This document shows positions 27,755-37,404 of a stretch of 64,000 nucleotides of DNA, piece after piece. The notes under the pieces are model-generated. The model did not search any database, was not told the origin of the DNA, and was given only the letters and a program-made list of their open reading frames with translations. This stretch comes from Promethearchaeota archaeon (GTDB lineage: Archaea; Asgardarchaeota; Lokiarchaeia; Sigyniarchaeales; SOKP01). The stretch is from assembly GCA_016840085.1 (NCBI GenBank), contig JAEOTA010000073.1, positions 1-64,000 of the forward strand. Direction: 5' to 3'. Within the stretch, counting starts at the first letter, position 1; every line of letters begins with the position of its first letter. Position numbers and translations under genes: made by a program.

Positions 27755-28153
27755 ATGTCAGAAGAAGAGATAAGAGATCATATTAATAAAATCGCACAGG
27801 AAATAATGAAAATAGAAGCAGCAGCAAATAAGAAAGAAGAATATATCAAAAACAGAATCAATGAGGAATATGACAAACAAATTGATGAAAATGAATCACA
27901 ATTAGAAGTTGTAATAAACAAGTTTAATGAAATTGTTAAAAGAATCGAGGAATTGGATGCTAAGAAGAAAGAGTTAATTGTTATGGGAAGAGACTTAAGG
28001 AAAAAGATAGCTACTTTGAAAAAAGAAAAGAAAGTATTTACAACCAGAGAATGTAAAGCAATTGAGAATGAAAAGAATACTAAAAAGAAAACTATTGATA
28101 AAGAAATTAAAGCATTTGAAAAAGAGCTAAATGCTTTAGAACGTAATAAATAG
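27755..28153 (+). CDS. Coiled-coil hypothetical protein
   Basis: 132 residues composed almost wholly of Lys, Glu, Ile, Asn and Asp in heptad-like spacing, predicted to form one or two long coiled coils. No signal peptide, membrane segment or Cys cluster apart from one Cys near residue 100. It has its own promoter. Its role could be structural, scaffold or RNA-binding; no family recognised. Confidence 0.6.
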   Translation: MSEEEIRDHINKIAQEIMKIEAAANKKEEYIKNRINEEYDKQIDENESQLEVVINKFNEIVKRIEELDAKKKELIVMGRDLRKKIATLKKEKKVFTTRECKAIENEKNTKKKTIDKEIKAFEKELNALERNK

Positions 28154-28256
28154 TTAATACATTAAGCTATAAAGATTAGTCATTTTTGTTTTAAAGAACT
28201 GAAAACTATATATAGCTTAAAGACTAATAATCTGATTATATATAATCCAAAAAGAA

Positions 28257-29801
28257 ATGAGTTTAATTAGATCAATCAAAGACCAAGGCGTGAATATTTT
28301 GAGCGATAAGATGAACATTTTGTTTATAATAACTGATCAACAGCGTGCTGATCACTTAAGCTGTATGGGAAATTCTATTTTACGAACACCAAATATCGAT
28401 AATATTGCTAATGAGGGTGTAAGATTTAAAAAATATTTCTGCGCTACACCTATATGTATGCCAAATAGGGCGAGTTTTTTCTCAGGTTCTTATCCAAGTG
28501 TTCATGGAACGCGTTCGAATGGAATTAATTTAAATCCTGAAGTTCCAATTATCTCTAAGGTGCTTCAAGAGCGAGGATATCATACTTGTTCTATTGGAAA
28601 ATTACATTTTAATTTTTACGCAAATTCACAAGATAGGACAGTTTCCTCATTTGAAGAGATCCCTAGATGGATGGGAGGAAAAATAAATTCTACTACCTTT
28701 CCAATCCCTTATTATGGCTTCGATGAAGTTTTAATGACAGCAGGGCATGGTGATGTGATGGCTGGTCATTATTTTGAATGGTTAGAGAAAATTCAATTTG
28801 GTGAAGTTGAATTTTTAAGAAAGAATATAGGAAATATTTTTAAATTGTATTATAAAACTGTTATTCCTGAAGAATTATATCCTACCGCTTATATTGCTGA
28901 TAAATCAATTGAATTTCTCGAGAGATTTTCAGAGGGGAAATATGAAAAAGACAATTTCTTCTTACATTGTTCTTTTCCTGATCCACATCATCCAGTATGT
29001 CCCCCCGGTAGGTATAAAGATATGTATAATCCGGAGGATATTAAGCTCCCTTCAAACTTCAGTGATGGAGAAAATCTACTTGAACATCCATTCATAGGAG
29101 AACAATTAAGGGATAAACGATTTGTGCATCTTCTCCCTCAAAAAGTTGATGAGGAAACCGCAAGAATCTTTACCGCGCTTACCTATGGATCTATTTCTAT
29201 GATTGATGATGGCATAGGAAGAATTCTCAAGACTTTAGAGAAAACAGGTTTGAAAAATAATACTATGGTAATTTTTACAAGCGACCATGGAGATTATTGT
29301 GGAGATCACGGGCTTATTTTAAAAGGACCTGCTCATTATCGCAGTGTTATAAATATACCGTTAATATGGAGAATCCCAGGTTTAACAAATTCTACTGTTT
29401 CAGATTCATTAGTGTGTACGATCGATTTACCAAAAACACTTTTATCTTTGTTAGATATTAAAAAAGAGCTACACCATGAAATCATGCAAGGTTATGATAT
29501 TACACCAATATTAAAAGACCCTAAAGACAAAGTAAGGCAACAAATTTTGATAGAACATGACGAGGAAATTTCTAAAGATAAGGTTTTTAGACTTAGAACA
29601 CTAGTGACAGAGAATCATCGTTTAACATTATATGATGGATATGAAAATATGGGAGATTTATTTGATTATGAAAGTGATTCTATTGAAATAGATAATTTAT
29701 GGAGCAAAGAAAAGGAATTAAGAAATACTCTTATTGAGAAGCTTTTAAGAGAAATAATAGCCTTGAGACCCCGTGTACCCAAGAGATGTGCGTATAATTA
29801 A
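28257..29801 (+). CDS. Sulfatase-family hydrolase
   Basis: 514 residues. ILFIITDQQRADHLSCMGN is the opening metal strand, and the formylglycine motif C67-Met-Pro-Asn-Arg71 lies in CATPICMPNRASFFSG. A late SDHGDYCGDHG completes the metal site of alkaline-phosphatase-fold arylsulfatases. The Cys form needs conversion by a sulfatase-maturating enzyme, and none is in this window. No signal peptide is visible, so it would be cytosolic. An internal ATG at 28311 begins at MNILFIITDQQR, the usual family start, and may be the true start. A sulfate or phosphonate ester substrate is possible. Confidence 0.9.
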   Translation: MSLIRSIKDQGVNILSDKMNILFIITDQQRADHLSCMGNSILRTPNIDNIANEGVRFKKYFCATPICMPNRASFFSGSYPSVHGTRSNGINLNPEVPIISKVLQERGYHTCSIGKLHFNFYANSQDRTVSSFEEIPRWMGGKINSTTFPIPYYGFDEVLMTAGHGDVMAGHYFEWLEKIQFGEVEFLRKNIGNIFKLYYKTVIPEELYPTAYIADKSIEFLERFSEGKYEKDNFFLHCSFPDPHHPVCPPGRYKDMYNPEDIKLPSNFSDGENLLEHPFIGEQLRDKRFVHLLPQKVDEETARIFTALTYGSISMIDDGIGRILKTLEKTGLKNNTMVIFTSDHGDYCGDHGLILKGPAHYRSVINIPLIWRIPGLTNSTVSDSLVCTIDLPKTLLSLLDIKKELHHEIMQGYDITPILKDPKDKVRQQILIEHDEEISKDKVFRLRTLVTENHRLTLYDGYENMGDLFDYESDSIEIDNLWSKEKELRNTLIEKLLREIIALRPRVPKRCAYN

Positions 29802-29814
29802 TTTTAATAATTTT

Positions 29815-30939
29815 TTATTCCTTAACTCGATTTTCTTGATATATTTTTTTCATTAGTTCAGCTGTATTATCATAAATATGTGAACGCTCCAATCGATGAA
29901 GTTTTATTGCCCCTGTAGGACAAGTTACAGCACATACACCACACCCATAACATTTTTTTGTATCGACAAAAGATTTTTCATTTTTAATCGTAATTGCTTG
30001 GAAAGGACACCTTTGTACACATAGTCCACATCCTTTACATAAATCTTGATTAATCTTGGATATGTAATTTGATTTCGCGATACAATTTTCATTTTTATCT
30101 TCAAACCGAGTCATTCCTCTTAACATCGCACAACAACAGGCACAGCAACTGCAAATAACTTGATGCATTTGACTTACTATATTTTCAGTTGTAAACACCA
30201 ATCCCATTTCTGCTAGCTTATCTACAAGTTTATGTGCTTCTTCACGTGATAATTCCTTTCCTTCCCCTCTCCTCAAAAAATATTTTCCGAATAAACCTAC
30301 TTGAAAACAAGTTTCTCCAATGGGAAATTTATCTTTACATTCTCTAATACCTAAAGTTTCTGTTCTATTACGACAAGGACAATCGGTAACTACAATTGGA
30401 CCTATGCAGTTCTCTATTATATCATGGATCTCTTCTGCATTCGAAATTACTGATTCATGGTCAATCGATAGATTAATGGGGACAATTCTTATTAGCGAAG
30501 TCCCGGCATCAGAAGATTCATAGCGCTTATAAAATTTTTCTTCAATGAAAAATTGCTGATATAATTCTGCTCCTCTTTTCCCAAGCCTCTCAAGAGTTTT
30601 TGAATATTTGAATCCCATGTTTAGAAGATGTGCCATCGCTAAAAAGTAAGAATACCCTCCAATATCTTGAATAATTCCATTCTTTGTCATTTCTTCTAAT
30701 ATCCTTTTTGTTTCTTCCCTACTTTTTCCAATTTTCTTTACAATTGCACTTACAGATTGAGGTCTAACGGTTAAATATTGAGCAATTTCAGCTTCTTCCG
30801 GAGTGAATAATAATTTAATAAATTCTCTAAATGCTTCTGAAACTTTTCCCTCAACCATCGGGATATCACTTGGGTATTCACGCATATTTTTTAAAATTAT
30901 TTCGTGAGGATCTTTTATTTCTTCTATCGTCAAATTCAT
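29815..30939 (-). CDS. 4Fe-4S ferredoxin-domain protein with N-terminal winged-helix-like part
   Basis: 374 residues. Residues about 45-110 look like a winged helix (EEAEIAQYLTVRPQSVSAIV, a Lys-rich recognition helix). The middle carries the Cys-rich pieces DCPCRNR and CSCCACCCAM. The C-terminus holds two 4Fe-4S clusters: CKGCGLCVQRCPF and CYGCGVCAVTCPTGA. Proteins of this architecture in anaerobic archaea and deltaproteobacteria are thought to carry electrons and may sense redox state. The Cys-rich middle may bind further metal. Partner enzyme not evident; it converges with the sulfatase. Confidence 0.75.
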   Translation of the reverse strand: MNLTIEEIKDPHEIILKNMREYPSDIPMVEGKVSEAFREFIKLLFTPEEAEIAQYLTVRPQSVSAIVKKIGKSREETKRILEEMTKNGIIQDIGGYSYFLAMAHLLNMGFKYSKTLERLGKRGAELYQQFFIEEKFYKRYESSDAGTSLIRIVPINLSIDHESVISNAEEIHDIIENCIGPIVVTDCPCRNRTETLGIRECKDKFPIGETCFQVGLFGKYFLRRGEGKELSREEAHKLVDKLAEMGLVFTTENIVSQMHQVICSCCACCCAMLRGMTRFEDKNENCIAKSNYISKINQDLCKGCGLCVQRCPFQAITIKNEKSFVDTKKCYGCGVCAVTCPTGAIKLHRLERSHIYDNTAELMKKIYQENRVKE

Positions 30940-31043
30940 TCACGTTTATTATCTAAATCAATCTTTATAGGAAATAAGATCAATAAATATAATTATAAAA
31001 CTAAAAAACAAGAAAAAAAAATAAGTTTTCTTAAATTGAATTT

Positions 31044-32081
31044 TTAGATTTGATACCTTTGACTAACAACCGTTTGAAATTGTAGATTTTGGCGTGGTTG
31101 GGTTTGATAGCCTCCTCGTTTTGAAACCAAATAGAATTGTATCATTGTTTCAGAATGGACTAATGTAATCCCTCGCCATTTGTTATCATTAGAGTTGAAT
31201 TCTACTACATTTCCAAGACCTACACCTTCTCTTGTAGAGAAATCAAAATTCAAATCATGCAATATTTTGATTAGTTCATCGTGATAATCTATATTTCCAT
31301 TCTTACGAGGTTTATCTTTAAATCTTAATGCTTCAATCGAGAATGCTTTAAGAATATCATTACTCATATATTTCCAGACCTCTAGATTTGCATAAAACTC
31401 AATCCCAATAAATTCACCATTGATAAACACAGCAACTCCGCATTGATTCTTAATATTCTTGAAATTTTTAATGATGCTTTCTGTTTTTTTTCCAGATACT
31501 TTAGTCATTTCCAGGTAGCTTTGAGTAGGGGCCACAGCAAGGTCATAGCTCATTTCAGCTCTATGAGACTGAATTTCTTGCCATACACCACTTTGGCCAC
31601 CTGCTGAAATTGCTTCGTAGGCAACATTGGGATGTAGTCTCATACTTGAAGATTTAAAGCCGCGCCCCCCGGTATAATTCCACCTTGATTGCTCTACGCA
31701 TTTAGCAGGTATAGTATACTTTTGAACAACTTTTTTAGGATTTTGTTTAAGAATATTTTGTTTTCCTCCTGTAGACAATAAGATGGGCTCCCAAATTGTT
31801 CTATCTTGTTTTCCACCATGAACAGTTATTCCAAATGGAATTAAGATTTGTTTATCGCTTTTATTTATCACTTCCAATTGGCTTACTGTATCACTTTCAA
31901 TGATTTCAATTAATTCTAATTCTTCAGCTTCTTTAATAGTAATAAAATCAATAAATTTGTCATCTTGAATGATAATGGGTATAACAGTCATGTTTTCATA
32001 AACTTGAGGAGTTCCTAATTTAAGAAAATTTAACGGGTTTCCAAATAAAGACTCTACAATTTCTATACTTTTACTTTTCAA
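31044..32081 (-). CDS. ARPP-1-like domain protein
   Basis: 345 residues matching in pattern the ARPP-1 (ARG and rhodanese-phosphatase associated) family: GTPQVYENMTVIPIII, ELIEI with a conserved hydrophobic pair, IPFGITVHGGKQDRTI, and IPAKCVEQSRW followed by Gly-rich GGRGF. The family's biochemical role is unknown; it is assumed to be a nucleotide or protein-binding beta domain. The HTH regulator gene upstream ends 2 bases before its start, so they form a two-gene operon. Confidence 0.65.
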   Translation of the reverse strand: MKSKSIEIVESLFGNPLNFLKLGTPQVYENMTVIPIIIQDDKFIDFITIKEAEELELIEIIESDTVSQLEVINKSDKQILIPFGITVHGGKQDRTIWEPILLSTGGKQNILKQNPKKVVQKYTIPAKCVEQSRWNYTGGRGFKSSSMRLHPNVAYEAISAGGQSGVWQEIQSHRAEMSYDLAVAPTQSYLEMTKVSGKKTESIIKNFKNIKNQCGVAVFINGEFIGIEFYANLEVWKYMSNDILKAFSIEALRFKDKPRKNGNIDYHDELIKILHDLNFDFSTREGVGLGNVVEFNSNDNKWRGITLVHSETMIQFYLVSKRGGYQTQPRQNLQFQTVVSQRYQI

Positions 32082-32083
32082 AC

Positions 32084-32479
32084 TTACTCATCCTCCTTTT
32101 TTTCATTTTTATCTTTTTCCTCTTCATAGAGAGGATCTATAAATTGATTAACAATATTTTTACCATTTTTGGTAAGCTCTACCCCATAAGAGACTTTAAG
32201 TTTTCCACCTCCTCCTATTCCATTAATTCTAGTTCCTTTACCTTTTGGTATTTCCGTTTCCAATAATTCTTCCGTATGAGTTTTTACTATTCCACCTCGT
32301 TTAAGCGCATTTAAATGATAATTTACATTTTGTTTTTGAATTCCAATATTATCTGCAATTTCAGTGGGTCTTTGAGGACTTTCTGAGAGCTGTCTAAGAA
32401 TATCTGCTCTTACAGGGCTTCTAAATACAAGTCCAACTTTTTCAAAAATGGGGTTTTTCTTTTCTTTTTTTTTAACCAT
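32084..32479 (-). CDS. ArsR-like winged-helix transcriptional regulator
   Basis: 131 residues. A basic lead (KKKEKKNP) is followed by a winged helix: PVRADILRQLSESPQRPTEI, a recognition helix with NVNYHLNALKRGGIV, then a wing ending in a Gly-rich turn. The C-terminus is acidic. It heads the operon with the ARPP-1-like gene, and paired inverted repeats lie 23-53 bases before its start, so autoregulation is likely. Confidence 0.8.
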   Translation of the reverse strand: MVKKKEKKNPIFEKVGLVFRSPVRADILRQLSESPQRPTEIADNIGIQKQNVNYHLNALKRGGIVKTHTEELLETEIPKGKGTRINGIGGGGKLKVSYGVELTKNGKNIVNQFIDPLYEEEKDKNEKKEDE

Positions 32480-32501
32480 GTTTTTTTCACATAAAATGTT
32501 T

Positions 32502-32532
32502 TTTTATGGTAAAAGCTTTTTTTACTGTAAAA
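32502..32532 (-). promoter_or_regulatory. Pair of operator-like inverted repeats
   Basis: TTTTATGGTAAAA (32502-32514) and the palindrome TTTTAC-T-GTAAAA (32520-32532) start 18 bases apart. A TATA-like ATTTATATATG is upstream of them on the minus strand, near 32547-32558. They sit where a bound repressor would block the HTH/ARPP-1 operon. Confidence 0.5.
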
Positions 32533-32670
32533 CATATATTAACATACATATATAAATGTTTGCATCAAATATCATGAGATCACTTTTATTTAAGGGAAAA
32601 CACAAAAAAGCCAACTTTTATGAATAATTAAGAAATAAAAAATGGTTCAAATCTTTTTTTCAATTCAATT

Positions 32671-33156
32671 TTAGTTTCTTAGAGTAGCAATAATTTTTTC
32701 CTCGTCCAATAGGAAATCAATACTACTAATAGGATCTGGTAAAGCTACATCCGCATTTAGAATACTATTTACAGCAGCCCCTTCACTTCCGATAATTATT
32801 ATCCCTAAAACAGCATTTTTTAACATTAAAGAGTCATTATTTCCATTACCGATTGCTACAGTGTTCTCTTTTCCTAATCTTATCAATTCATAATTTTTAG
32901 CTTCTGATTCATTAGTTGTATCAATTCTATCGGCTCTAATTTTTATATAGGAAACGCCTAAATCATGGGCAATTTCCTCTAAGTTACCCCTCGTGTCTGC
33001 AGAGATCAAATAAACATCATATTCTTCCTTCAGCCTCTTAAATTTCTCTTTTACATCCATTGATATCTTTCCATCGAATTGAATTGTTCCATTTAAATCG
33101 AATAAAACATTCTTAAGACGTAAAACCCCATAACTCGGAACTAAAATTTCTTTCAT
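32671..33156 (-). CDS. HAD-family phosphatase (P-type ATPase-like soluble HAD)
   Basis: 161 residues with HAD motif I at FDLNGT (nucleophile Asp20; the second acidic residue is Asn), motif II ISADTRGN, and motif IV AIGNGNNDSLMLKNA. It is the size of the COG4087 soluble P-type-ATPase-like group. It should dephosphorylate a small substrate. The missing second Asp of the usual DxD may weaken phosphatase activity. Single gene, cytosolic. Confidence 0.8.
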   Translation of the reverse strand: MKEILVPSYGVLRLKNVLFDLNGTIQFDGKISMDVKEKFKRLKEEYDVYLISADTRGNLEEIAHDLGVSYIKIRADRIDTTNESEAKNYELIRLGKENTVAIGNGNNDSLMLKNAVLGIIIIGSEGAAVNSILNADVALPDPISSIDFLLDEEKIIATLRN

Positions 33157-33572
33157 GACATGTAAAAGAAAGAATGATTAATTATAAATTCCATATTTAT
33201 GAGTATATTTAATTAAATCATGCATAATTTTGAGTTGGATAAATAAAAGGGGATAATGAAAGAATTAAAAAAATACTCAAGAATAATAGATATACACCTA
33301 ATAAAGATTTCATTTTAATTAGAATTTACATCAAATAATTTTAATTTGTTATCAAATAAGACATATTTGTATATATCTCTAAATCTTCTAAAAGAGTTCT
33401 ATTAAATAATTTGGCTTATATTAGCATTTTCTCCGGAGAAGAACCTACAGTATAATTTAATGAGTTTATAGAGAAAGATTAAATATCAAACTATTGAATT
33501 GATATTAAAAGCAAATTATCGTTCACAAATTTATTATTCATAATATTTAAAAAATTCAAGAGGTCACTTGAA
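33157..33572 (+). other. Intergenic region
   Basis: 416 AT-rich bases between divergently oriented genes. A 12-base perfect palindrome TTCTCCGGAGAA lies at 33429-33440, the only GC-rich spot. No coding frame of note. Confidence 0.3.
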
Positions 33573-34832
33573 ATGGTTGATATTAGTAATATAAAGAATA
33601 TCTCAATAGTAGGAACTGGGTTTATGGGATATGGAATTGCACATGTAGCTTTACTCGCTGGTTTTGATAAGGTTATTATACATGATATTAAAATGGAATC
33701 ATTAGATAAAGCAACAGAACAAATTGAGATTGGCATTAAAAGATGTGAAGAATTAGGAAAATTAAGTGAAGGTCTTACCGCAGAAATTCTTATGTCAAGA
33801 TTGGTTAAAGAACTGGATTTGAAGAGAGCTATAGAAAACACTGATTTTATAATTGAAGCTGTTCCGGAAAGATTGGGCCTTAAGCGAGAGGTATATAAGA
33901 AATTAGGTGAATATGCTCCTAAAAACACCATTATAGCATCAAATACTTCTTTTATGGACATATCTGAATTAGGAAAAGCTTCAGGAAGGTCAGAAAAAGT
34001 TGTTGGGATGCATTTTTTACCTCCCATAATTGCTAGTAGGGTCATTGAGGTAACTAAAGGTGAAAAAACTTCAAATGAATCTATGGATATCTGTGCGGCA
34101 GTTGGAGAGACACTACCCTGTATAAGTGGTGATAGATATATAGCACGTATTGAAAAATGGAGGCCGGGATTTATATTAAATCGATTACTTTGTACTGTTG
34201 GTCTTTATTTTAGCTGGGTTGCTGAGCAGGCAATTGACAAAGGTATTCCTTGGGAACAGGTAGATGCGGATGTTGCTGTTGGTGAAGATTCTATGGGACT
34301 ATGTGAAACCTGGGACTATATAGGTTTAGATGTGGCGTATGATTCTATGAATTATCTAAAAGATACACTTTCTCCAGATTTCACTGCAGGTGAAGTATTT
34401 ACTCAAAAATATGAAGAAGGAAATTTTGGTGCTAAGACAGGAAAGGGATTTTATGAATGGCCTAAGAAAGGACGATATTTCCTTGAGTGGACTAAGGAAG
34501 GAAGACCTAAAGTAGATAGGTCAAAAAAAGCAGGTCTAATGGATTTAGAGACTATCATCGCACTTGAAATAAACGAAGGTTGTAAACTTATAGAAGAAGG
34601 TGTTGTATCAGGATATAAAGTTATTGACGACGTAATGTATATTGGATCACGAGAACAGTGGCCTGGACCATTTGCTGCAGGAAAAAGAAATTATAAAAAT
34701 CTATGTGTTATATTAGAAGATTTAGCAGAGAAGACAGGTAAAAATTATTTTAAGCCGTGTGATTTAATGAAATCTGGTGATTTTCTTAAGATGAGAAGAT
34801 CAACCCCTAAAGCTCCAACCCCGCATGGGTAA
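33573..34832 (+). CDS. 3-hydroxyacyl-CoA dehydrogenase
   Basis: 419 residues. The N-terminal NAD domain has VGTGFMGYGIAHVALLAG, the VPERLGLKREVYKKLGEYAP segment and the NTSFMDISEL loop, with catalytic His in MHFLPP. The C-terminal helical domain has GFILNRLLCTVGLYF and GLCETWDYIGLDVA. It oxidises 3-hydroxyacyl-CoA to 3-ketoacyl-CoA with NAD. It is longer than the 280-residue minimal enzyme and similar to two-domain archaeal forms. Related acyl-CoA genes are at 59429 and 19928. Confidence 0.88.
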   Translation: MVDISNIKNISIVGTGFMGYGIAHVALLAGFDKVIIHDIKMESLDKATEQIEIGIKRCEELGKLSEGLTAEILMSRLVKELDLKRAIENTDFIIEAVPERLGLKREVYKKLGEYAPKNTIIASNTSFMDISELGKASGRSEKVVGMHFLPPIIASRVIEVTKGEKTSNESMDICAAVGETLPCISGDRYIARIEKWRPGFILNRLLCTVGLYFSWVAEQAIDKGIPWEQVDADVAVGEDSMGLCETWDYIGLDVAYDSMNYLKDTLSPDFTAGEVFTQKYEEGNFGAKTGKGFYEWPKKGRYFLEWTKEGRPKVDRSKKAGLMDLETIIALEINEGCKLIEEGVVSGYKVIDDVMYIGSREQWPGPFAAGKRNYKNLCVILEDLAEKTGKNYFKPCDLMKSGDFLKMRRSTPKAPTPHG

Positions 34833-34882
34833 AAAAGGGTATAAGTAAATTTAAAATTACATTTCTTCTTTTTTTGATTTTA

Positions 34883-36055
34883 TTAATCTTTGAATTTATA
34901 GCTTTTTTCAAGTAGTTTATAAATTTCGTCGAAATTAGCGACTTTAGGATGTAATGTGAAATTTCGCAGTTTTATTGAATCTTGAGCTATGGCTTCAAAG
35001 AGGTTTTTAGGTACATGTTTTTCTTCTAGGTCCATCCACATTCCAATTTCCTTAAGGAAGGAATCCATTTCGTCACAAGCTTTCTCGGCAGCAACTTCAT
35101 CAGTTTCGTTTTCTAAATCAGGATTAAAGAGACGACCTATAGTAGCATATTTCGAAATAGCATACTTCCATGTGAATCGGTTAACTTCAGGGTACATAAT
35201 TGCGAGACTTTCCCCATGCATTATATTGGGAACATGTCCTCCAATAGCCATACCTATTCCATGAGGGAGAGTAGTACCAATAGTAGTAATTGAAAGCCCT
35301 CCAAGCATTGCTGCATATGCAAGCGCCTCTCTTGCTTCTCTATTCGTCCCATCCTTAACTGCAATTGGTAGATATTTGATAACTTTTTTAAGTGAATCTA
35401 ATGTATAGAGATCGATAAATTCTGATGCATTTTTATTTAAATAACTTTCAAATGAATGGCAAAAAGCATCCCAACCTGTTGAAGCTGTAATATGAGGTGG
35501 AACTGTCATTGTAAGTTCAGGATCAATAATACTAACACGTGGCATTAGGGCCCAGTCAGCAAGTGCAGATTTAAATTTTTCGTCTGGATGCTTCAAAACC
35601 GCCATATTTGTAATTTCGGAACCTGTACCTCCAGTAGTTGGAACTGCTATGATTGGAAGAATTTTTTTACTCTGAACTCGTTTCTCTCCCAATCGATAAT
35701 CCCATATATCCCCTTCATGAGTTGCGCCAACAGCAATAGCTTTTGCAGTATCCATACTTGAGCCACCCCCTACTCCTAAAACGATGTTAATCTCATTTTC
35801 AGCAGCCATTTTAGAACCTTCATTTATACATTCGGTTGTGGGGTTAGGGATAACTCCATCAAAATGGAATATTTCTACTCCCGCTTCATTACACAATCTT
35901 TTAACTTTCTCAAACGCAGGTTCAAGAGCAGGAAATGGTTTAACTGTTACCAATAAACATCTTTTACCATTTCTAGCAACAATTTTACCTATTTCATTCA
36001 CACGACCCCATCCAAAACTAACACGGGTTGGCAAATAGAAATTAAAATTTTTCAT
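34883..36055 (-). CDS. Iron-containing alcohol dehydrogenase
   Basis: 390 residues of the Fe-ADH family: GVGGGSSMDTAKAIAVG (NAD-binding), the PTTGGTGSEITNMAV loop, and LSITTIGTTLPHGIGMAIGGHV with the metal-binding His residues. It oxidises or reduces alcohols/aldehydes with NAD(P). The gene starts 11 bases after the PLP enzyme stop, so an aldehyde made by that enzyme could be its substrate. This link is inference. Confidence 0.9.
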   Translation of the reverse strand: MKNFNFYLPTRVSFGWGRVNEIGKIVARNGKRCLLVTVKPFPALEPAFEKVKRLCNEAGVEIFHFDGVIPNPTTECINEGSKMAAENEINIVLGVGGGSSMDTAKAIAVGATHEGDIWDYRLGEKRVQSKKILPIIAVPTTGGTGSEITNMAVLKHPDEKFKSALADWALMPRVSIIDPELTMTVPPHITASTGWDAFCHSFESYLNKNASEFIDLYTLDSLKKVIKYLPIAVKDGTNREAREALAYAAMLGGLSITTIGTTLPHGIGMAIGGHVPNIMHGESLAIMYPEVNRFTWKYAISKYATIGRLFNPDLENETDEVAAEKACDEMDSFLKEIGMWMDLEEKHVPKNLFEAIAQDSIKLRNFTLHPKVANFDEIYKLLEKSYKFKD

Positions 36056-36066
36056 ATTTAATCTTC

Positions 36067-37404
36067 CTACTTAATTTTATATTGACTTTTTAGGAAATTA
36101 ACAATATAATCTTTAACTTTATCACGGTCAGGTAAGCTAGCTACCATACCGTATATAGCAGCGTCTCCATCGGAAGATTTTCTGGGATTTTCAACAACTT
36201 CTTTAACAGTATCTCTAAGATCTGTTAAGAATGTATTCACAATCTCAGCATGGTGAGGATTCACCATCATGTGTAAAGCATTAGGGAATTGTATTCTATC
36301 TAAATGCCATCCTTTCTTATCCAGTACATCTCCCAATTGATAAATATCAATCTTATCGGATGTAAAAGAAAACACACTTATCACGGGATTCCCTATAATA
36401 TATAATTCTGGAATCTGATTAATTCCTTCAATTAATCTTTTTGAAGCATCCATGACGATTTTCGCTAAATTCATATACCCGTCAAAGCCTAGAGCCTTCA
36501 TAGCAGCCCATGCTGCGGCTATTGCTCCTCCAGGACGAGTACCTCTCATCGATGGAGAAATATAGATACCTCCCGACCAATCGGTATACACCGAAAATTG
36601 ATGTTTCCAAACACGTTCTTTTCGATATAGTATGGTAGATGCACCTTTTGCTCCATACCCATATTTATGAACATCTGCACTGATTGACGTTACACCAGGG
36701 ACAGAAAAATCAAAATCAGGAATTTCATAGCCAAGTTTCTTAGCAAAGGGTAGCATAAATCCTCCAAGGCATGCATCAACATGTAATCCGATACCATGTT
36801 CTTGAGCAATAGTGCCAAGTTCTGATATAGGATCTACCACCCCCCTCGGGAAATCACATGCCGAACCGACCATCATTATAGTATTGCTGTTTAATGCCCT
36901 TTCCATAGCTTTTATATCTGCTCGATGGGTCTCTTCATCTACGGGTACTCGAACAGATTTTACTTTAAAATAATCTGCTCCTTTATCAAAAGCAGGATGA
37001 GCTGAACTTGGTAACACCATCTCTGGTTCTCTTATATCTGGAAACTTTTTTTCCGCCCAATCTCTATATGTCTTTATAGCCATTAAAATGCTTTCAGTGC
37101 CTCCAGAAGTCATGCTCCCACAGCATCTTTTATCTCCATTAAATAAATCAACTGCCATTGAAATAACTTCTGTTTCGAATTTCTTTAGACTTGGAAAGGC
37201 CATCGGGCTTAAAGCGTTCTTAGAAAAAAACATGGTATATGCTTTTTTGAGCAGTTCTGTATGTTTGTCCGTAGCATGATACACCAAGCTCCAAACCTTA
37301 CCATCTCTCCAGTTGATATCATCTTTCCGAATGTCTTCTATTTGTTTAAAGAGTTCATTTTCAGGAATCCCCTTTTCTGGTAATACAACCTTAGGTCTAG
37401 CCAT
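36067..37404 (-). CDS. PLP-dependent lyase/decarboxylase, sphingosine-1-phosphate lyase-like
   Basis: 445 residues of PLP fold type I. CGSMTSGGTESILMA, HVDACLGGF (Asp210 for the pyridine N) and SADVHKYGYGAKG (PLP Lys247) match the glutamate-decarboxylase/S1P-lyase superfamily, with closest visual fit to sphingosine-phosphate lyase. Alternatives are the MfnA tyrosine decarboxylase or glutamate decarboxylase. It precedes an Fe-alcohol dehydrogenase by 11 bases, which would handle a long-chain aldehyde if lyase activity is right. No membrane anchor, unlike the eukaryotic lyase. Confidence 0.85.
   Translation of the reverse strand: MARPKVVLPEKGIPENELFKQIEDIRKDDINWRDGKVWSLVYHATDKHTELLKKAYTMFFSKNALSPMAFPSLKKFETEVISMAVDLFNGDKRCCGSMTSGGTESILMAIKTYRDWAEKKFPDIREPEMVLPSSAHPAFDKGADYFKVKSVRVPVDEETHRADIKAMERALNSNTIMMVGSACDFPRGVVDPISELGTIAQEHGIGLHVDACLGGFMLPFAKKLGYEIPDFDFSVPGVTSISADVHKYGYGAKGASTILYRKERVWKHQFSVYTDWSGGIYISPSMRGTRPGGAIAAAWAAMKALGFDGYMNLAKIVMDASKRLIEGINQIPELYIIGNPVISVFSFTSDKIDIYQLGDVLDKKGWHLDRIQFPNALHMMVNPHHAEIVNTFLTDLRDTVKEVVENPRKSSDGDAAIYGMVASLPDRDKVKDYIVNFLKSQYKIK

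Noticed and set aside
33491..34045. 184-codon minus-strand frame
   Set aside because: Antisense of the NAD-binding domain of the hydroxyacyl-CoA dehydrogenase.
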